Below, piece after piece: positions 53,441 through 62,640 of a stretch of DNA of 64,000 nt. Source of the stretch: Streptomyces sp. NBC_01288 (GTDB lineage: Bacteria > Actinomycetota > Actinomycetes > Streptomycetales > Streptomycetaceae); assembly GCF_035982055.1 (NCBI RefSeq), contig NZ_CP108427.1:4897001-4961000 (forward strand). Reading direction: 5' to 3'. Numbering within the stretch: position 1 is the stretch's first letter; every line of letters begins with the position of its first letter. The notes beneath the pieces are model-generated. The model worked only from the letters and a program-made list of their open reading frames with translations. It was not told the DNA's origin and ran no database searches. The position numbers and the translations under genes were made by a program.

Positions 53441-53572
53441 ATGGCCGTTTCTTTTGTGCTGGAGCAGACCCCTTTTGCGATGGGGCAGGCCGCGCAGGAC
53501 GAGGCCGCACCGACCGCGGAACCCCGGTCCGGCACGGAGACGGCCACACTGCTGAACCTGCCCGCACAGTGA
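53441..53572 (+). CDS. Possible small hypothetical protein
   Basis: A 43-aa frame (MAVSFVLEQTPFAMGQAAQD) with GC-rich third codon positions, divergent from the TetR gene. No ribosome site and no recognised family, so a low-confidence gene. Confidence 0.25.
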   Translation: MAVSFVLEQTPFAMGQAAQDEAAPTAEPRSGTETATLLNLPAQ

Positions 53573-53925
53573 TGAACTCCGCGCCGCCGCACCACTCGGC
53601 GGAACGACATCGCAGGCCACGGTTCGCCTCGCGTTCAGAGTTCCGGCGCACACATGTCGCCGTGCTTCATGACGCCCGCGGGTTCGGATCGATCCGGTGG
53701 GTTGCCGCGCAGGTCCGCCAGGTGTCCGTATGCGCCGCGTGACCGTGACGCGGCCGGTGACTCAAACCTCAGATGAAGCTCAGAGGATCCCCATGGGATG
53801 GTCAAGTGATCTTTACCAAGTAAGCAGTGTGTGATCAAGTGGTCACGACCTTCCACCCAGCACCACCTCTCCGCGTGTCCACGCGCCGGAGATGTTGGCA
53901 TGCGCATTACATCCAGGGGGACTTC
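53573..53925. other. Intergenic region
   Basis: About 350 nt with nothing recognised; presumably the promoter of the secreted protein gene at 53926. Confidence 0.5.
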
Positions 53926-54333
53926 ATGCGCCGTAGTACCAACGCCACTCTCGCCGCCCTTGCCATCGCGGCGGGATCTCTCATGTTCGGTGCGCCGACC
54001 GCCTCGGCCGCCGCCTACTGCGACAGCTCCGGTTACACCGCCACCAGCGAGCCCATGGAACGGTGTACCTCGCTGTCCAACGGCATCCTGACCATCCACC
54101 AGGGTGGGAGCGGCGTCATGACCACCCAGTACTACAAGTCGGGCGGATCCGGTATCTCCGCCAGCCTCGGCTACTCGCGCTCGGGGACCACCCACTACAA
54201 GGCGGCCGTCTCCATCAGTTCGGGCCAGACCAAGAACGCGTCGTGGTCGCTGGGGGCCGACGCCTACTGCTCGAACATCATCGGCCTGATGAACAGCGGC
54301 AGCACGTACCAGACGCCCACCTCGCACTGCTAA
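53926..54333 (+). CDS. Small secreted protein
   Basis: A 135-aa exported protein. MRRSTNATLAALAIAAGS and FGAPTASAAA form a signal peptide; the mature part has four cysteines (YCDSSGY, RCTSLSNG, YCSNIIG, SHC) that may form disulfides. Not recognised. RBS GGGGGA before ATG 53926. Confidence 0.65.
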   Translation: MRRSTNATLAALAIAAGSLMFGAPTASAAAYCDSSGYTATSEPMERCTSLSNGILTIHQGGSGVMTTQYYKSGGSGISASLGYSRSGTTHYKAAVSISSGQTKNASWSLGADAYCSNIIGLMNSGSTYQTPTSHC

Positions 54334-54345
54334 AGCAGAGCCCCA

Positions 54346-54373
54346 CAGGCCCCGCCCGCCAGGGCGGGGCCTG
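54346..54373 (+). terminator. Terminator after small secreted protein
   Basis: Perfect 12-bp stem (54346-54357 with 54362-54373), 4-nt loop. Confidence 0.75.
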
Positions 54374-54417
54374 TCCCAATCCGCTCACCTCGCCCTGACC
54401 AAGCAAGGAACCGCGCC

Positions 54418-55821
54418 GTGTTTTCCGCGATCTTCCAGCACCACATCGGCTATCTGGCCGTGTGCACACTGATCGGCCTCATGTGCGGCGGCGCGGCGTG
54501 GACGCTCGCCCGTAAACGGGGGAACCCTCACGGCGCATGGTGGTCCGGACTCGCCTTCGTTCTCACCGGCGTCCTCGGTGTCACGTTCATGGGCGCCGGC
54601 TCGGCCAGCGGCGCGTGTGTCCTCAACCATGAGTTCGCCGAGCCCTTCCACACCACGCGGGGGTGGTGGAACCTCGCCATGATGGTCCCGGTCGGCGCAT
54701 GCGCCGTCCTGGCCGTCCGTCGCCCGCTGCCCGTCCTGTTCGGCGTCGTCGCGCTGCCTCTGGCCATCGAGTTCACTCAGGCCTCCGTCAATGGCCTGGG
54801 GCGTGTCTGCGACAGCTCGGACGCCGAGATGAGCATCGTCGGAGGTCTGACAGGGCTCGCCGTCGCCGCGGCCGTCCTCGCGATCCGCCACTCGCTCGTC
54901 TGGAAGGCGGGCACGAAGGGGACGTTGATCGCCTTCGCGGCACTGCTCCTCCTGGGATCGGGACTAGCGCGCCCGATGCTCGACGTCACGAACATCGACG
55001 GCAGCAGCCTCGCCGACGCGGACCCCGCGCAGAAGCGGGCCGTCGAGGCCGCCGTGAAAGAAGCGTTCGGCGACCGTTACAAGCTCGGGCAGTTGTACGA
55101 GCGGCCGTGTGCGGGCCCCTCATGCACCACCGTCATCTTCAACCTGTACAGCCGTGAAGAGGGACACTCCGAAGCCTTCGGCACCGGCAGTCTCTCCTGG
55201 CCGGACAAGAAGCACCTGAACGTACAGCTGGAGAACAGCGACCGGTCCACCGTCATGGGATACCCGCTGGAAGGTGCGAAAGCCCCGGCCAGCGATGCGG
55301 CAGCCTCTCGCCTCACGAAGTCGTACGCCCAGCGAAAGTACCCGTGGGCGATGAGCGCGACCATGACGCAGACGTCCCCCGTGGGCGAAAAGGCCGAACT
55401 CGGCTGGATCACGGCCTGGAGATGGGCTCACGACAACGTCCTCATGCCCCGGATGCTGGACGTCCAGGTGGACAGGGCCGGGCGGGTGTCCCAGATCGAC
55501 GTCACCCTCGGCCCGACCCGGGCGAATCTTCCCAAGGCCAAGCTCGACGCCGGGCAGGCCGAAGAGGAAGTGAACAAGGTGGTGGCGGCGAAACTTCGGG
55601 CCAACGGAAACACCGGTGCGGAATTCCACACCAGGACGGTCACGGTGAAAGCAGTCGAGCAGGACGGTGTCTGGCAGCCGAACTGGCTGGTGAACGTGAC
55701 GTGGCCCGGCGACGGGAAGGGCGCTGCTTCGCAGGAGGCGGCAGCGGTCGACACGTACCGCGTGAACGGCGTCACCGGCCAGGTGTACGACACCGCCGGG
55801 CAACTCCTCACGACCGGCTGA
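54418..55821 (+). CDS. VanZ-like membrane protein with C-terminal extracytoplasmic domain
   Basis: A 467-aa protein. Residues 10-175 hold about five helices with a VanZ-like pattern (AIEFTQASVNGLGRVCDSSD then SIVGGLTG). Residues 190-467 are an extracytoplasmic domain with paired cysteines (RPCAGPSC). GTG start at 54418 after a terminator. Function unknown; VanZ proteins are linked with envelope-targeting antibiotic resistance, but this is only a fold relation. Confidence 0.6.
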   Translation: MFSAIFQHHIGYLAVCTLIGLMCGGAAWTLARKRGNPHGAWWSGLAFVLTGVLGVTFMGAGSASGACVLNHEFAEPFHTTRGWWNLAMMVPVGACAVLAVRRPLPVLFGVVALPLAIEFTQASVNGLGRVCDSSDAEMSIVGGLTGLAVAAAVLAIRHSLVWKAGTKGTLIAFAALLLLGSGLARPMLDVTNIDGSSLADADPAQKRAVEAAVKEAFGDRYKLGQLYERPCAGPSCTTVIFNLYSREEGHSEAFGTGSLSWPDKKHLNVQLENSDRSTVMGYPLEGAKAPASDAAASRLTKSYAQRKYPWAMSATMTQTSPVGEKAELGWITAWRWAHDNVLMPRMLDVQVDRAGRVSQIDVTLGPTRANLPKAKLDAGQAEEEVNKVVAAKLRANGNTGAEFHTRTVTVKAVEQDGVWQPNWLVNVTWPGDGKGAASQEAAAVDTYRVNGVTGQVYDTAGQLLTTG

Positions 55822-56150
55822 CCCCGTCGTCGACAGGTTCCGCTCCGGCCCGGGGCCGAACGGGATCATCCCGCCCGCCCGAACCGCATGCCGAGCGATG
55901 CGGCAGAGCCCCCGCCCTGATGGGTGGGGGCTCGTTCATGTGCGGCCATGGCCGCCACCCGTCGCGGTGAGGCCCTCCGCCGTGGCCGGTCCGGCGACCG
56001 CCTCCCGCGGTTCCGTGCGGGTCATCGGGCCCACGGCCCACAGCCCACAGCCCACGGCCCACGGGTGAACCTCCGGCGCTCCGGGACCAATCCTCGGCAG
56101 GGTTCAGGATCGGATTACGTCCGGAGATGTCCCGCTCACGAAGGATCCCT
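55822..56150. other. Intergenic region before sigK
   Basis: About 330 nt. A 12-bp hairpin (55906-55917 with 55922-55933, one wobble) ends the VanZ-like transcript. A run of short CCCACGG/CCCACAG repeats is at 56032-56062. The rest should hold the sigK promoter, not clearly seen. Confidence 0.5.
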
Positions 56151-56735
56151 GTGAAAGAAGCCATCAGTATCGGCGGAAATCCGTCGATGCAGCCCGATCT
56201 GCAAGAGCTGGTGGGCCGGGTCGCCCTGGGCGACGAAAAGGCTTTCGCAGCTGTCTACGACGCCGTCGTCAGCCCGGTTCTCGGTGTCGCCCGAGCCGTG
56301 CTGCGCGACCACGCCCAGTCGGAGGAGGTCGCCCAGGAGGTCCTGGTCGAGGTGTGGCGCACCGCCCCGCGCTACCGCGCCGACCGCGGGACGGCCATCA
56401 ACTGGATCCTCACCCTGGCCCACCGCCGCGCCATCGACCGGGTGCGCTCGGTGGAGGCCGCGGCGGCCCGGGACAACAAGGCCGCGCTGCTCGCCCGTAC
56501 ACCGGAGTTCGACGAGGTCACCGAGCAGGTCGAGGCGCGGCTGGAGCGGGAACAGGTACGGCGTTGTCTGCGGACGCTGACCGAGATCCAGCGCCAGGCC
56601 GTCACCCTCGCCTACTACCGGGGACTGACCTACCGCCAGGTCGCCGAGGCGCTCACCCTGCCGCTCGGCACCGTCAAAACCCGGCTGAGGGACGGCCTCA
56701 TCCGGCTCCGCGACTGCCTGGGAGTGACCGCGTGA
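56151..56735 (+). CDS. sigK: ECF RNA polymerase sigma factor SigK
   Basis: A 194-aa group 4 sigma factor. Region 2 has FAAVYDAVVSPVLGVARAVL and SEEVAQEVLVEVWRTAPRY; region 4 has the helix-turn-helix TYRQVAEALTLPLGTVKTRL. GTG 56151 with AAGGA upstream; the longer frame has no support. Its stop overlaps the RskA-like start by 4 nt. The SigK-RskA pairing, followed by a fasciclin lipoprotein, is known from actinobacteria such as mycobacteria. Confidence 0.9.
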   Translation: MKEAISIGGNPSMQPDLQELVGRVALGDEKAFAAVYDAVVSPVLGVARAVLRDHAQSEEVAQEVLVEVWRTAPRYRADRGTAINWILTLAHRRAIDRVRSVEAAAARDNKAALLARTPEFDEVTEQVEARLEREQVRRCLRTLTEIQRQAVTLAYYRGLTYRQVAEALTLPLGTVKTRLRDGLIRLRDCLGVTA

Positions 56736-57484
56736 TCACCGCTGACCTGCACCTGCTGACCGGCGCGTACGCCCTGCACGCCCTGTCCGACGAGGAGTGC
56801 GAGATGTTCGAGCGGCACCTCGCGGGCTGCGAGGCGTGTGCCCAGGAGGCGGCCGAACTGTCCGCCACCGCGGCCCGGTTGGGCCTCGCCGTGTCCGTGG
56901 AACCCGACCGGGATATGCGCGGGCGGGTCCTGAGCCGTATCACCGCGGTCCGTCAGGAGGCACCGGGCGGGAATCCGGCGATCCCTTCCGGTCGCGCGGT
57001 GCTGCGGGCCCGCGTGCTGTCGCGGTGGACGCTGGCCGCCTGCCTGGCCGCCGCTGCCGCGCTCGGCGGGACCGCCGTGTGGCAGCACCAGCGGGCCGAG
57101 AGCGCGCTCGCCCAGGCACACCGGGCCGAACAGGGGACGACACGGATCAGCGCCGTGCTCGCCGCGCCGGATGCCCGGGCCCAGGCCGTGCCGCTGCCCG
57201 GGGGCGCCGACGGCACGGTCGTCGTCTCCCGCAGCCGGGACCGGGCGGTGTTCGTGGTCTCCGGGATGGCCCACGCGCCTGCCGGGAAGGTCTACCAGCT
57301 CTGGTTCGACGACGGGGGCACCATGCGGTCGGCCGGCCTGATGAACCCCGACCGCGCCGACCAGGCCGTCCTCCTGCGAGGCGCCGTGGACGGGGCCTCG
57401 GGCATGGGGATCACCGTCGAACCCGCGGGCGGCTCGAAACAGCCCACGACCACGCCGCTCGCCCTGACCCGCTTCTCGGCCTGA
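56732..57484 (+). CDS. rskA: Anti-sigma factor, RskA family
   Basis: A 250-aa membrane protein. Cytoplasmic zinc-binding anti-sigma domain with HLAGCEACAQE near residue 27, a single membrane helix (about residues 98-118, WTLAACLAAAAALGG), and a C-terminal extracytoplasmic RskA domain (VFVVSGMAHAPAGKVYQLWF). GTG 56732 overlaps the sigK stop. Holds SigK until its cleavage releases it. Confidence 0.9.
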   Translation: MITADLHLLTGAYALHALSDEECEMFERHLAGCEACAQEAAELSATAARLGLAVSVEPDRDMRGRVLSRITAVRQEAPGGNPAIPSGRAVLRARVLSRWTLAACLAAAAALGGTAVWQHQRAESALAQAHRAEQGTTRISAVLAAPDARAQAVPLPGGADGTVVVSRSRDRAVFVVSGMAHAPAGKVYQLWFDDGGTMRSAGLMNPDRADQAVLLRGAVDGASGMGITVEPAGGSKQPTTTPLALTRFSA

Positions 57485-57649
57485 GCAACCTTCTCCGACT
57501 CAGGGGACCTTCCCGCGTCCCGTCTCAGGTGGCATGGCCCGGCCCGTGAAGAGCGAGCGGCAGGTGGACCGTAGCCGCGTATTCGTAGCGGCATATCCGT
57601 AGCCAATGCGGCCCCGGTTGGTCGGGGAAAATTTTCATCCGATCGGGCA

Positions 57650-58056
57650 GACGGCCAACGTATCCGCCGTACCGCGGTCGTCGTCGCGGCAGCGGCCGTG
57701 CTTCCGCTGGCTCTGAGCGCCTGCGGCGGCAACGCCGGCGGCTCCGCGAAGTCCGGCGCCTCCACCAGGGCGTCCTCGTCCGCGTCCGGCGACAGCGTGA
57801 ACAACGCCGGCGCCACGACCGACGACCAGCCCTTCGGTACGGCCTGTTCCGGCGTCCCGAAGAGCGGCGCCGGCTCCTTCGACTGCATGGCCAAGGACCC
57901 CGCCACCGCCGCCTCCAACAACCCGGCGCTATCCACGCTCGTGGCCGCGGTGAAGAAGGCCGGCCTGGTCGACACCCTCAACAACGCCCGGGCATCACAG
58001 TGTTCGCGCCGACCAACGACGCCTTCGCGAAGATCCCGAAGGCCACCCTGGAGTAG
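57650..58056 (+). pseudogene. Broken fasciclin-domain lipoprotein
   Basis: Frame 57655-57998 reads a lipoprotein signal (RRTAVVVAAAAVLPLALSAC) and an N-terminal fasciclin stretch (SNNPALSTLVAAVKKAGLVD). Just after LNNA the frame shifts: the following ITVFAPTNDAFAKIPKATLE continues in another frame and stops at TAG 58054. The usual methionine is also missing at the start. In SigK systems a fasciclin lipoprotein is a typical target, so this is the decayed third gene of the cluster. Confidence 0.75.
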
Positions 58057-58493
58057 GGCTCCTTCACCACACCAGGCCCGTGACGACGACGTAGGGACGG
58101 CTGCTGTCGCGGACGGTCGCGGCGGGCCGCGGAGCGGCCACGAGGGCATCACCCGGCACCGCCCCGGCGCCCCGGCGCCGTGCTCGGAACCGGGGCGCCC
58201 GTCCGCAGCCGGCCTCGCCTCGCCAGGGATCCCGCACCCGCGCCTGTCCGCCCTCCCGGGCCTCCGGCCAGGAACGCCACCGGAAGCGCCGGCGGGATGC
58301 GGGGCGGCACAGCCGTGATCAGTCCTCCCGGCAGCCCGATCAGGACCAAGGTGATCACGCGATTCAGCCTCCGGAGTGAGCGTCGGCCGTCCCGGACCGC
58401 TCACCCTTGGTCCGAGACCGCCCGCCCTTCCGGATTCGTCGCACGCTCCCCCGGCCCAGCACCGACAACCATGTGACGGGGCTCACGTCAGAT
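58057..58493. other. Intergenic region before the second sigma factor
   Basis: About 440 nt with no convincing gene; a short minus-strand frame at 58149-58358 has no ribosome site. Confidence 0.5.
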
Positions 58494-58523
58494 GGAAAAC
58501 CTGCGGTCCCCGCCCGGCGTCTA
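58494..58523 (+). promoter_or_regulatory. ECF-type promoter of the sigma factor gene
   Basis: GGAAAACC at 58494-58501 and CGTCTA at 58518-58523 are 16 nt apart, a classical ECF promoter. Transcription would start near 58530, the GTG start, so the message may be leaderless and the gene autoregulated. Confidence 0.65.
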
Positions 58524-58529
58524 GCCGGT

Positions 58530-59090
58530 GTGAGAGCAGTCAGGAAGGCACTCGGTGAGCTGGACGAGGAGCGGCTCGTGCGGCTGGTGGCACGGGGGGA
58601 CCGTGCGGCGTTCGACGAGTTGTACGGGCGTACCGCGCCGTGGATGGCCGTACGGCTGCGCCGGCGCTGTGCCGACGAGCAGATCGTCGCCGAGGTGATG
58701 CAGGAGACGTATCTGGCGGTGTGGCGGGCGGCGGGGGCGTTCGCGGGGGCCTCGGTGGGCGGGACGGCCGTCGGGTGGCTGTGGACGATCGCGGCGCGGC
58801 GGCTCGTCGACGCCTTCCGGCGCCGGGCCCATCACGCCGAGCCGCCGCCGGCCGCCGCACCCGTCGACGTCGCCCCCGGCGCCGAGGAGGAGGTGCTCGC
58901 GGCGACCGTCGGCGGTGACGTCGGGGACGCGCTGCGGTGTCTCGCGCCGGAACTCCGGCAAGTACTACAGGCGTTGGTGCTCGACGGGCTGTCCGTCCGG
59001 GAGACCTCCGTCCTGCTCGGACTGCCCGAGGGCACGGTCAAGACCCGTGCGCGCCGGGCCCGGATCGCGATGCGGAGGGCGCTGACATGA
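58530..59090 (+). CDS. ECF RNA polymerase sigma factor
   Basis: A 186-aa sigma factor. Region 2 is VARGDRAAFDELYGRTAPWM and EVMQETYLAVWRAAGAF; region 4 has the helix-turn-helix SVRETSVLLGLPEGTVKTRA. GTG 58530 is chosen because it sits at the end of the ECF promoter. Its stop overlaps the next gene by 4 nt. Confidence 0.9.
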   Translation: MRAVRKALGELDEERLVRLVARGDRAAFDELYGRTAPWMAVRLRRRCADEQIVAEVMQETYLAVWRAAGAFAGASVGGTAVGWLWTIAARRLVDAFRRRAHHAEPPPAAAPVDVAPGAEEEVLAATVGGDVGDALRCLAPELRQVLQALVLDGLSVRETSVLLGLPEGTVKTRARRARIAMRRALT

Positions 59091-59932
59091 GCGTGGAACA
59101 TGCGTCGACCCGGATCATCGGCAGTTACGCGCGCGGCCTCGGTGGCGACGACCTCACCGCCGATGAAGTGTGGGCCGTGGAAGCCCATTTGGAGACGTGC
59201 GGGGTCTGTCGGGACCGGCTCGCGGCGGCCGTTGCCGCGGAGGTGCCGGACGTGGCGGCGCTCGTCGGGAGTGTGCGGGACGGGCTTGAGCCTCGACTGG
59301 GCGTGTCCGTGGCGCGGCGGCGGTATCGGTCGGTGCGGGTGTCGAGTTGGCTGACGCCGGTGATGGTGCCGTGGCTGGGGACGGTCGTGAGCGTCACTGT
59401 GCTCGCGCTGTTACTCGATCTCGTCGGGGGCGGTTACGGGTTCGGGCCCGGGTCCGGCCGTGTGTCGCTGGTGTTGTTGCTCGCGCCGGTTCTGCCGGTG
59501 CTCGGTGTCGCGGCGTCGTGGTCACAAGGGCTCGATCCCGCCTACGAGTTGACGGCTTCCGTGCCGAGGGCCGGGCTCCAACTGGTGTTGCGGCGTACGG
59601 CGTCCGTGCTTGCCGTCGTAGTTCCCGCGCTGCTCGTGGGCGGCTGGGCCACGGGGGTGCCGGGCGTGACGGCCGCGCAGTGGCTGCTGCCCTGTCTGGC
59701 GTTCACCTCTACGACCCTGGCGCTCGGCGGTGTCGTCGGGGTGACCCGTGCCGCCGTGGCGGTGGTCGGCGTATGGGCCGCCGTGGTTCTGGCACCGACC
59801 GTGGTCGCCAGCCGTGCGACCTTCGCGTTGCAGGCGGGCGGGCTGGCTGTGTGGGGGCTGGTTCTCGCGGTCGGCGTCGGGGTCGTGGTCGTCCGCCGGG
59901 GCGCGTACTCCGTGCTGGGAGCCCATCGGTGA
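59087..59932 (+). CDS. Zinc-finger anti-sigma-like membrane protein
   Basis: A 281-aa protein. N-terminal zf-HC2-like motif HLETCGVCRDRL (about residues 34-45), then six predicted helices after residue 95. It likely holds the adjacent sigma factor and has an added membrane domain in the manner of ABC-associated sensors. ATG 59087 overlaps the sigma stop. Confidence 0.8.
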   Translation: MSVEHASTRIIGSYARGLGGDDLTADEVWAVEAHLETCGVCRDRLAAAVAAEVPDVAALVGSVRDGLEPRLGVSVARRRYRSVRVSSWLTPVMVPWLGTVVSVTVLALLLDLVGGGYGFGPGSGRVSLVLLLAPVLPVLGVAASWSQGLDPAYELTASVPRAGLQLVLRRTASVLAVVVPALLVGGWATGVPGVTAAQWLLPCLAFTSTTLALGGVVGVTRAAVAVVGVWAAVVLAPTVVASRATFALQAGGLAVWGLVLAVGVGVVVVRRGAYSVLGAHR

Positions 59933-59988
59933 CCGGTGGGAGATCGATGAGAAGGGCCAGAGGGGAATCCGTTGGAAAGGACCAGCAC

Positions 59989-60798
59989 ATGATGCCCGCG
60001 GTGAGCGCGGCCGACATCGCGCCTACGCCCTACGCCTGGGAGATCCGGGCCACGGGGTTGAAGGTCAGGGTCGGTCGGAAACGGATGGCCGTCGACGGGC
60101 TCGATCTGTCGTTGGGGACCGGTGTGCACGGTCTGCTCGGGCCCAACGGGGCCGGAAAGACCACTCTCATACGGGCGTTGGCCACCGTGCTGCGGCCCGC
60201 CGAGGGGACCCTGGAACTGCTCGGGGAGTCCGCGGGCGGGATGGGTGAGCACCGGGCGCTGCGGCGGCGGATCGGGTATCTGCCGCAGGAGTTCGGCTAC
60301 TACAAGCGGTTCACCGTGCGTGAATTCGTCGAGTACATGGCCTGGTTGAAGGAAGTGCCCAAGGCGGAGATCCCCGGGGCGGTGCAACGGGCCGTGGAAC
60401 GGGTGGGGTTGGCCGACCGGGCCGACGACCGGATGAAGGCGCTGTCCGGTGGCATGGTGCGCAGGGTCGGGATCGCGCAGGCCATCGTCAACGACCCGGC
60501 GATCCTGCTGCTCGACGAACCCACGGCCGGTCTGGACCCGGCCCAACGGCTGCGATTCCGGGAGCTGTTGCAGGAGTTGGGGGCGGACACGTGTGTGGTC
60601 GTGTCGACCCATCTGGTCGAGGATGTCGCCGCCGCGTGCGGTGACGTGGTGCTGTTCGCCGAGGGGCGGCTGGTCTTCCAGGGCACTCCGGACGAGCTGG
60701 CCGCGGTGGGTGGGCCCGAGGATGTGGGCGACAGCCCGTTGGAGCGGGGATATTCAGCGCTGTTGTCGGACCCCGAGCGGGAGAGGGGCTCCTGGTGA
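59989..60798 (+). CDS. ABC transporter ATP-binding protein
   Basis: A 269-aa ATPase. Walker A GPNGAGKTT, signature LSGGMVRRVGIAQA, Walker B ILLLDEPTAGLD and the switch histidine in VSTHLVEDVA are all present. ATG 59989 with AAAGGA upstream; a GTG at 59929 is in frame. Its stop overlaps the permease gene. The substrate is not shown; the setting with a sigma/anti-sigma pair suggests an envelope-stress exporter. Confidence 0.92.
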   Translation: MMPAVSAADIAPTPYAWEIRATGLKVRVGRKRMAVDGLDLSLGTGVHGLLGPNGAGKTTLIRALATVLRPAEGTLELLGESAGGMGEHRALRRRIGYLPQEFGYYKRFTVREFVEYMAWLKEVPKAEIPGAVQRAVERVGLADRADDRMKALSGGMVRRVGIAQAIVNDPAILLLDEPTAGLDPAQRLRFRELLQELGADTCVVVSTHLVEDVAAACGDVVLFAEGRLVFQGTPDELAAVGGPEDVGDSPLERGYSALLSDPERERGSW

Positions 60799-62249
60799 AC
60801 GGCCGTGTCCCACGCGCCGGCGCGAACTTCCGTGTCCCGCGCGTCGACGTCGACTTCCGTGTCCTGCGTACCGAGTTGAGACGTTCCGTCGCCCCCTGGG
60901 CCGGCGGCGTGATCCTGACGAGCGCGCTGGCGTTCCTGTATCTGGTGAACGGCGGCTGGTGGAACGGCACCACGGCGTGGACGGCCCAGTGGACGTCCCT
61001 GGCCCTGTGGACCCGGAGCCTGCTGTTCTATCTGTGGCCGATCGCCGTGGGGTTCGGGGCGTTGCAGGGGCTGCGCGACCACCGTTCGAGGATGGTCGAA
61101 CTGCTGACGAGCACACCGCGTCCGGCCCGGCACCGCGCGGCCGTACCGGCGGGCGCGACGGCGATCACACTGGCCTCGGCCTACGCACTCCTCATCCTGG
61201 TCGGCGGGGTCCAAGTACTCGCCAACACCGCCTACACACACGCCGGTTGGCTACCGATCTCCCTCGTGGGGGCGCTGTTCCTGGTGGCGGGGGCCCTGCT
61301 GGGCATGGGCGTCGGCCGGGCCCTGCCGTCCGCGCTCACCCCGCCCCTGCTGACCATGAGCGCCTTCGCGTTCGCCGCCCTCATGCACCTGTCGCTCGGC
61401 CGGACGGCGACGACCGACCCGGCGGCGGGATTCCCGACCACGGAACCGAACCGCGTCTCCCTCCTGTCACCCGAGGTCGACGAGGTCCACAGCGCCCTCG
61501 TCACGCTCTCCACCTCCGTGCACATCGGCCAGACGATCTGGGCCCTGGGCATGGCCACGACCGGCTTCGCCCTCCTGATCGCCGCGACCCGGCGCACCCG
61601 ACTGCTCGCCCTCACCCCGGTCCTGGCGGGCGCGGTCCTCGCCCTGCTCGTCCTCCCCTCCGACCCGAGCCGGATGTACGTCGTCGACAAGACCGCCGCG
61701 GAGCCGGTGTGCGACGGCCCGGTGTGCGTGACGAGGACTCACGAGGACCGGCTCGCCGAACTGGCCGGTCCCGGCAAGGAGGCGCTACGGCTGCTGCACG
61801 GCGCGCTGGGCGAACGGGCGCCGGTCTCGGTCCGGGAGGACACCGCCGTGCAGGCGGAGGGTTCCACACCGAAGTGGTCCCGTACGACTGTGCTCCTCGA
61901 CTTCGACGACGACCTCGTCGCGGCGGCGAAGGGCAAGGACCAACTGACATGGGCCCTGCTCGCCAAGGGCCTGGTCCCGGGCTGCACCCCGACCGGCTGG
62001 AGCGGCTTCGGCGACGACCAGTACGCGCAGGCTGTCGCGGTCGGATGGGTCCTCGGGGAGCTGAAGCCGCTGCCGGGCCTGACGGCCGGATTGCGCGAGG
62101 AGGTCGACGCCAAGGCCCGTCCGGTGTGGAAGAAGCTCATGGCGCTTCCGCGGGGTGAGCAGGTCTCACGGATCGATGCGATGCGGGGCGCTGCGCTGGC
62201 TTGTACGGGGGATCCGTTCGAGGTGTTGTCGGGGCGGGGGGTTCGGTGA
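60795..62249 (+). CDS. ABC transporter permease
   Basis: A 484-aa membrane protein. About six helices between residues 36 and 300, an extracytoplasmic region with paired cysteines (PVCDGPVC), and a long C-terminal domain. Partner of the ATPase with a 4-nt overlap (ATGA-like). Substrate unknown. Confidence 0.8.
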   Translation: MNGRVPRAGANFRVPRVDVDFRVLRTELRRSVAPWAGGVILTSALAFLYLVNGGWWNGTTAWTAQWTSLALWTRSLLFYLWPIAVGFGALQGLRDHRSRMVELLTSTPRPARHRAAVPAGATAITLASAYALLILVGGVQVLANTAYTHAGWLPISLVGALFLVAGALLGMGVGRALPSALTPPLLTMSAFAFAALMHLSLGRTATTDPAAGFPTTEPNRVSLLSPEVDEVHSALVTLSTSVHIGQTIWALGMATTGFALLIAATRRTRLLALTPVLAGAVLALLVLPSDPSRMYVVDKTAAEPVCDGPVCVTRTHEDRLAELAGPGKEALRLLHGALGERAPVSVREDTAVQAEGSTPKWSRTTVLLDFDDDLVAAAKGKDQLTWALLAKGLVPGCTPTGWSGFGDDQYAQAVAVGWVLGELKPLPGLTAGLREEVDAKARPVWKKLMALPRGEQVSRIDAMRGAALACTGDPFEVLSGRGVR

Positions 62250-62640
62250 GGTGGGGCGGAGAGGCGGATATCGGGGAGGCAGGTGCCGGGGATGTACGTC
62301 CCGGTATGACGAGTGCCCGGGACATGGGTGCCGGGGAGGCAGGTGCCGGGGAAGTGCCTCCCGGTGGGACGGGTGCCCGGGACACGGGTGCCGGGGAGGC
62401 GCGTCCGGTGAGGCGGGAGCCGGGCGGGTGCGTCCCGATGAGACGGGTGCCGGACAGGTGCATCCCGGGGAGACGGGGTGCCGGTGACATGGGTGCGGAG
62501 GGGTGCGTCCCGATGAGAGGAGTGCCGGCGAGGCGGATGCCGGTGAGGTGCGTCCGGTGGGAGGGGAGCCCGTGACATGGATGCCGGTGAGGTGCGTCCG
62601 GTGGGAGGGGAGCCCGTGACATGGATGCCGGGGAGATGGC
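62246..62640 (+). repeat. Degenerate tandem repeat array
   Basis: Imperfect units built on GGTGCCGGGGAGGC and GTGCGTCC motifs fill most of the interval between two transporter genes. One frame stays open from GTG 62246 (overlapping the permease stop) to 62575. The minus strand is also open, the mark of a repeat with biased composition rather than a protein gene. Confidence 0.8.
62537..62624 (+). repeat. Perfect 44-bp tandem duplication
   Basis: Two identical 44-bp units, 62537-62580 and 62581-62624. Each contains a ribosome-binding site and GTG (62572 and 62616). Because 44 is not a multiple of three the two starts lie in different frames; the first opens a 15-codon frame whose stop overlaps the second start. 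Confidence 0.95.

Noticed and set aside
58149..58358. Minus-strand 69-aa frame between sigma factor genes
   Set aside because: Hydrophobic only at its start; no ribosome site and no relation to a known family.
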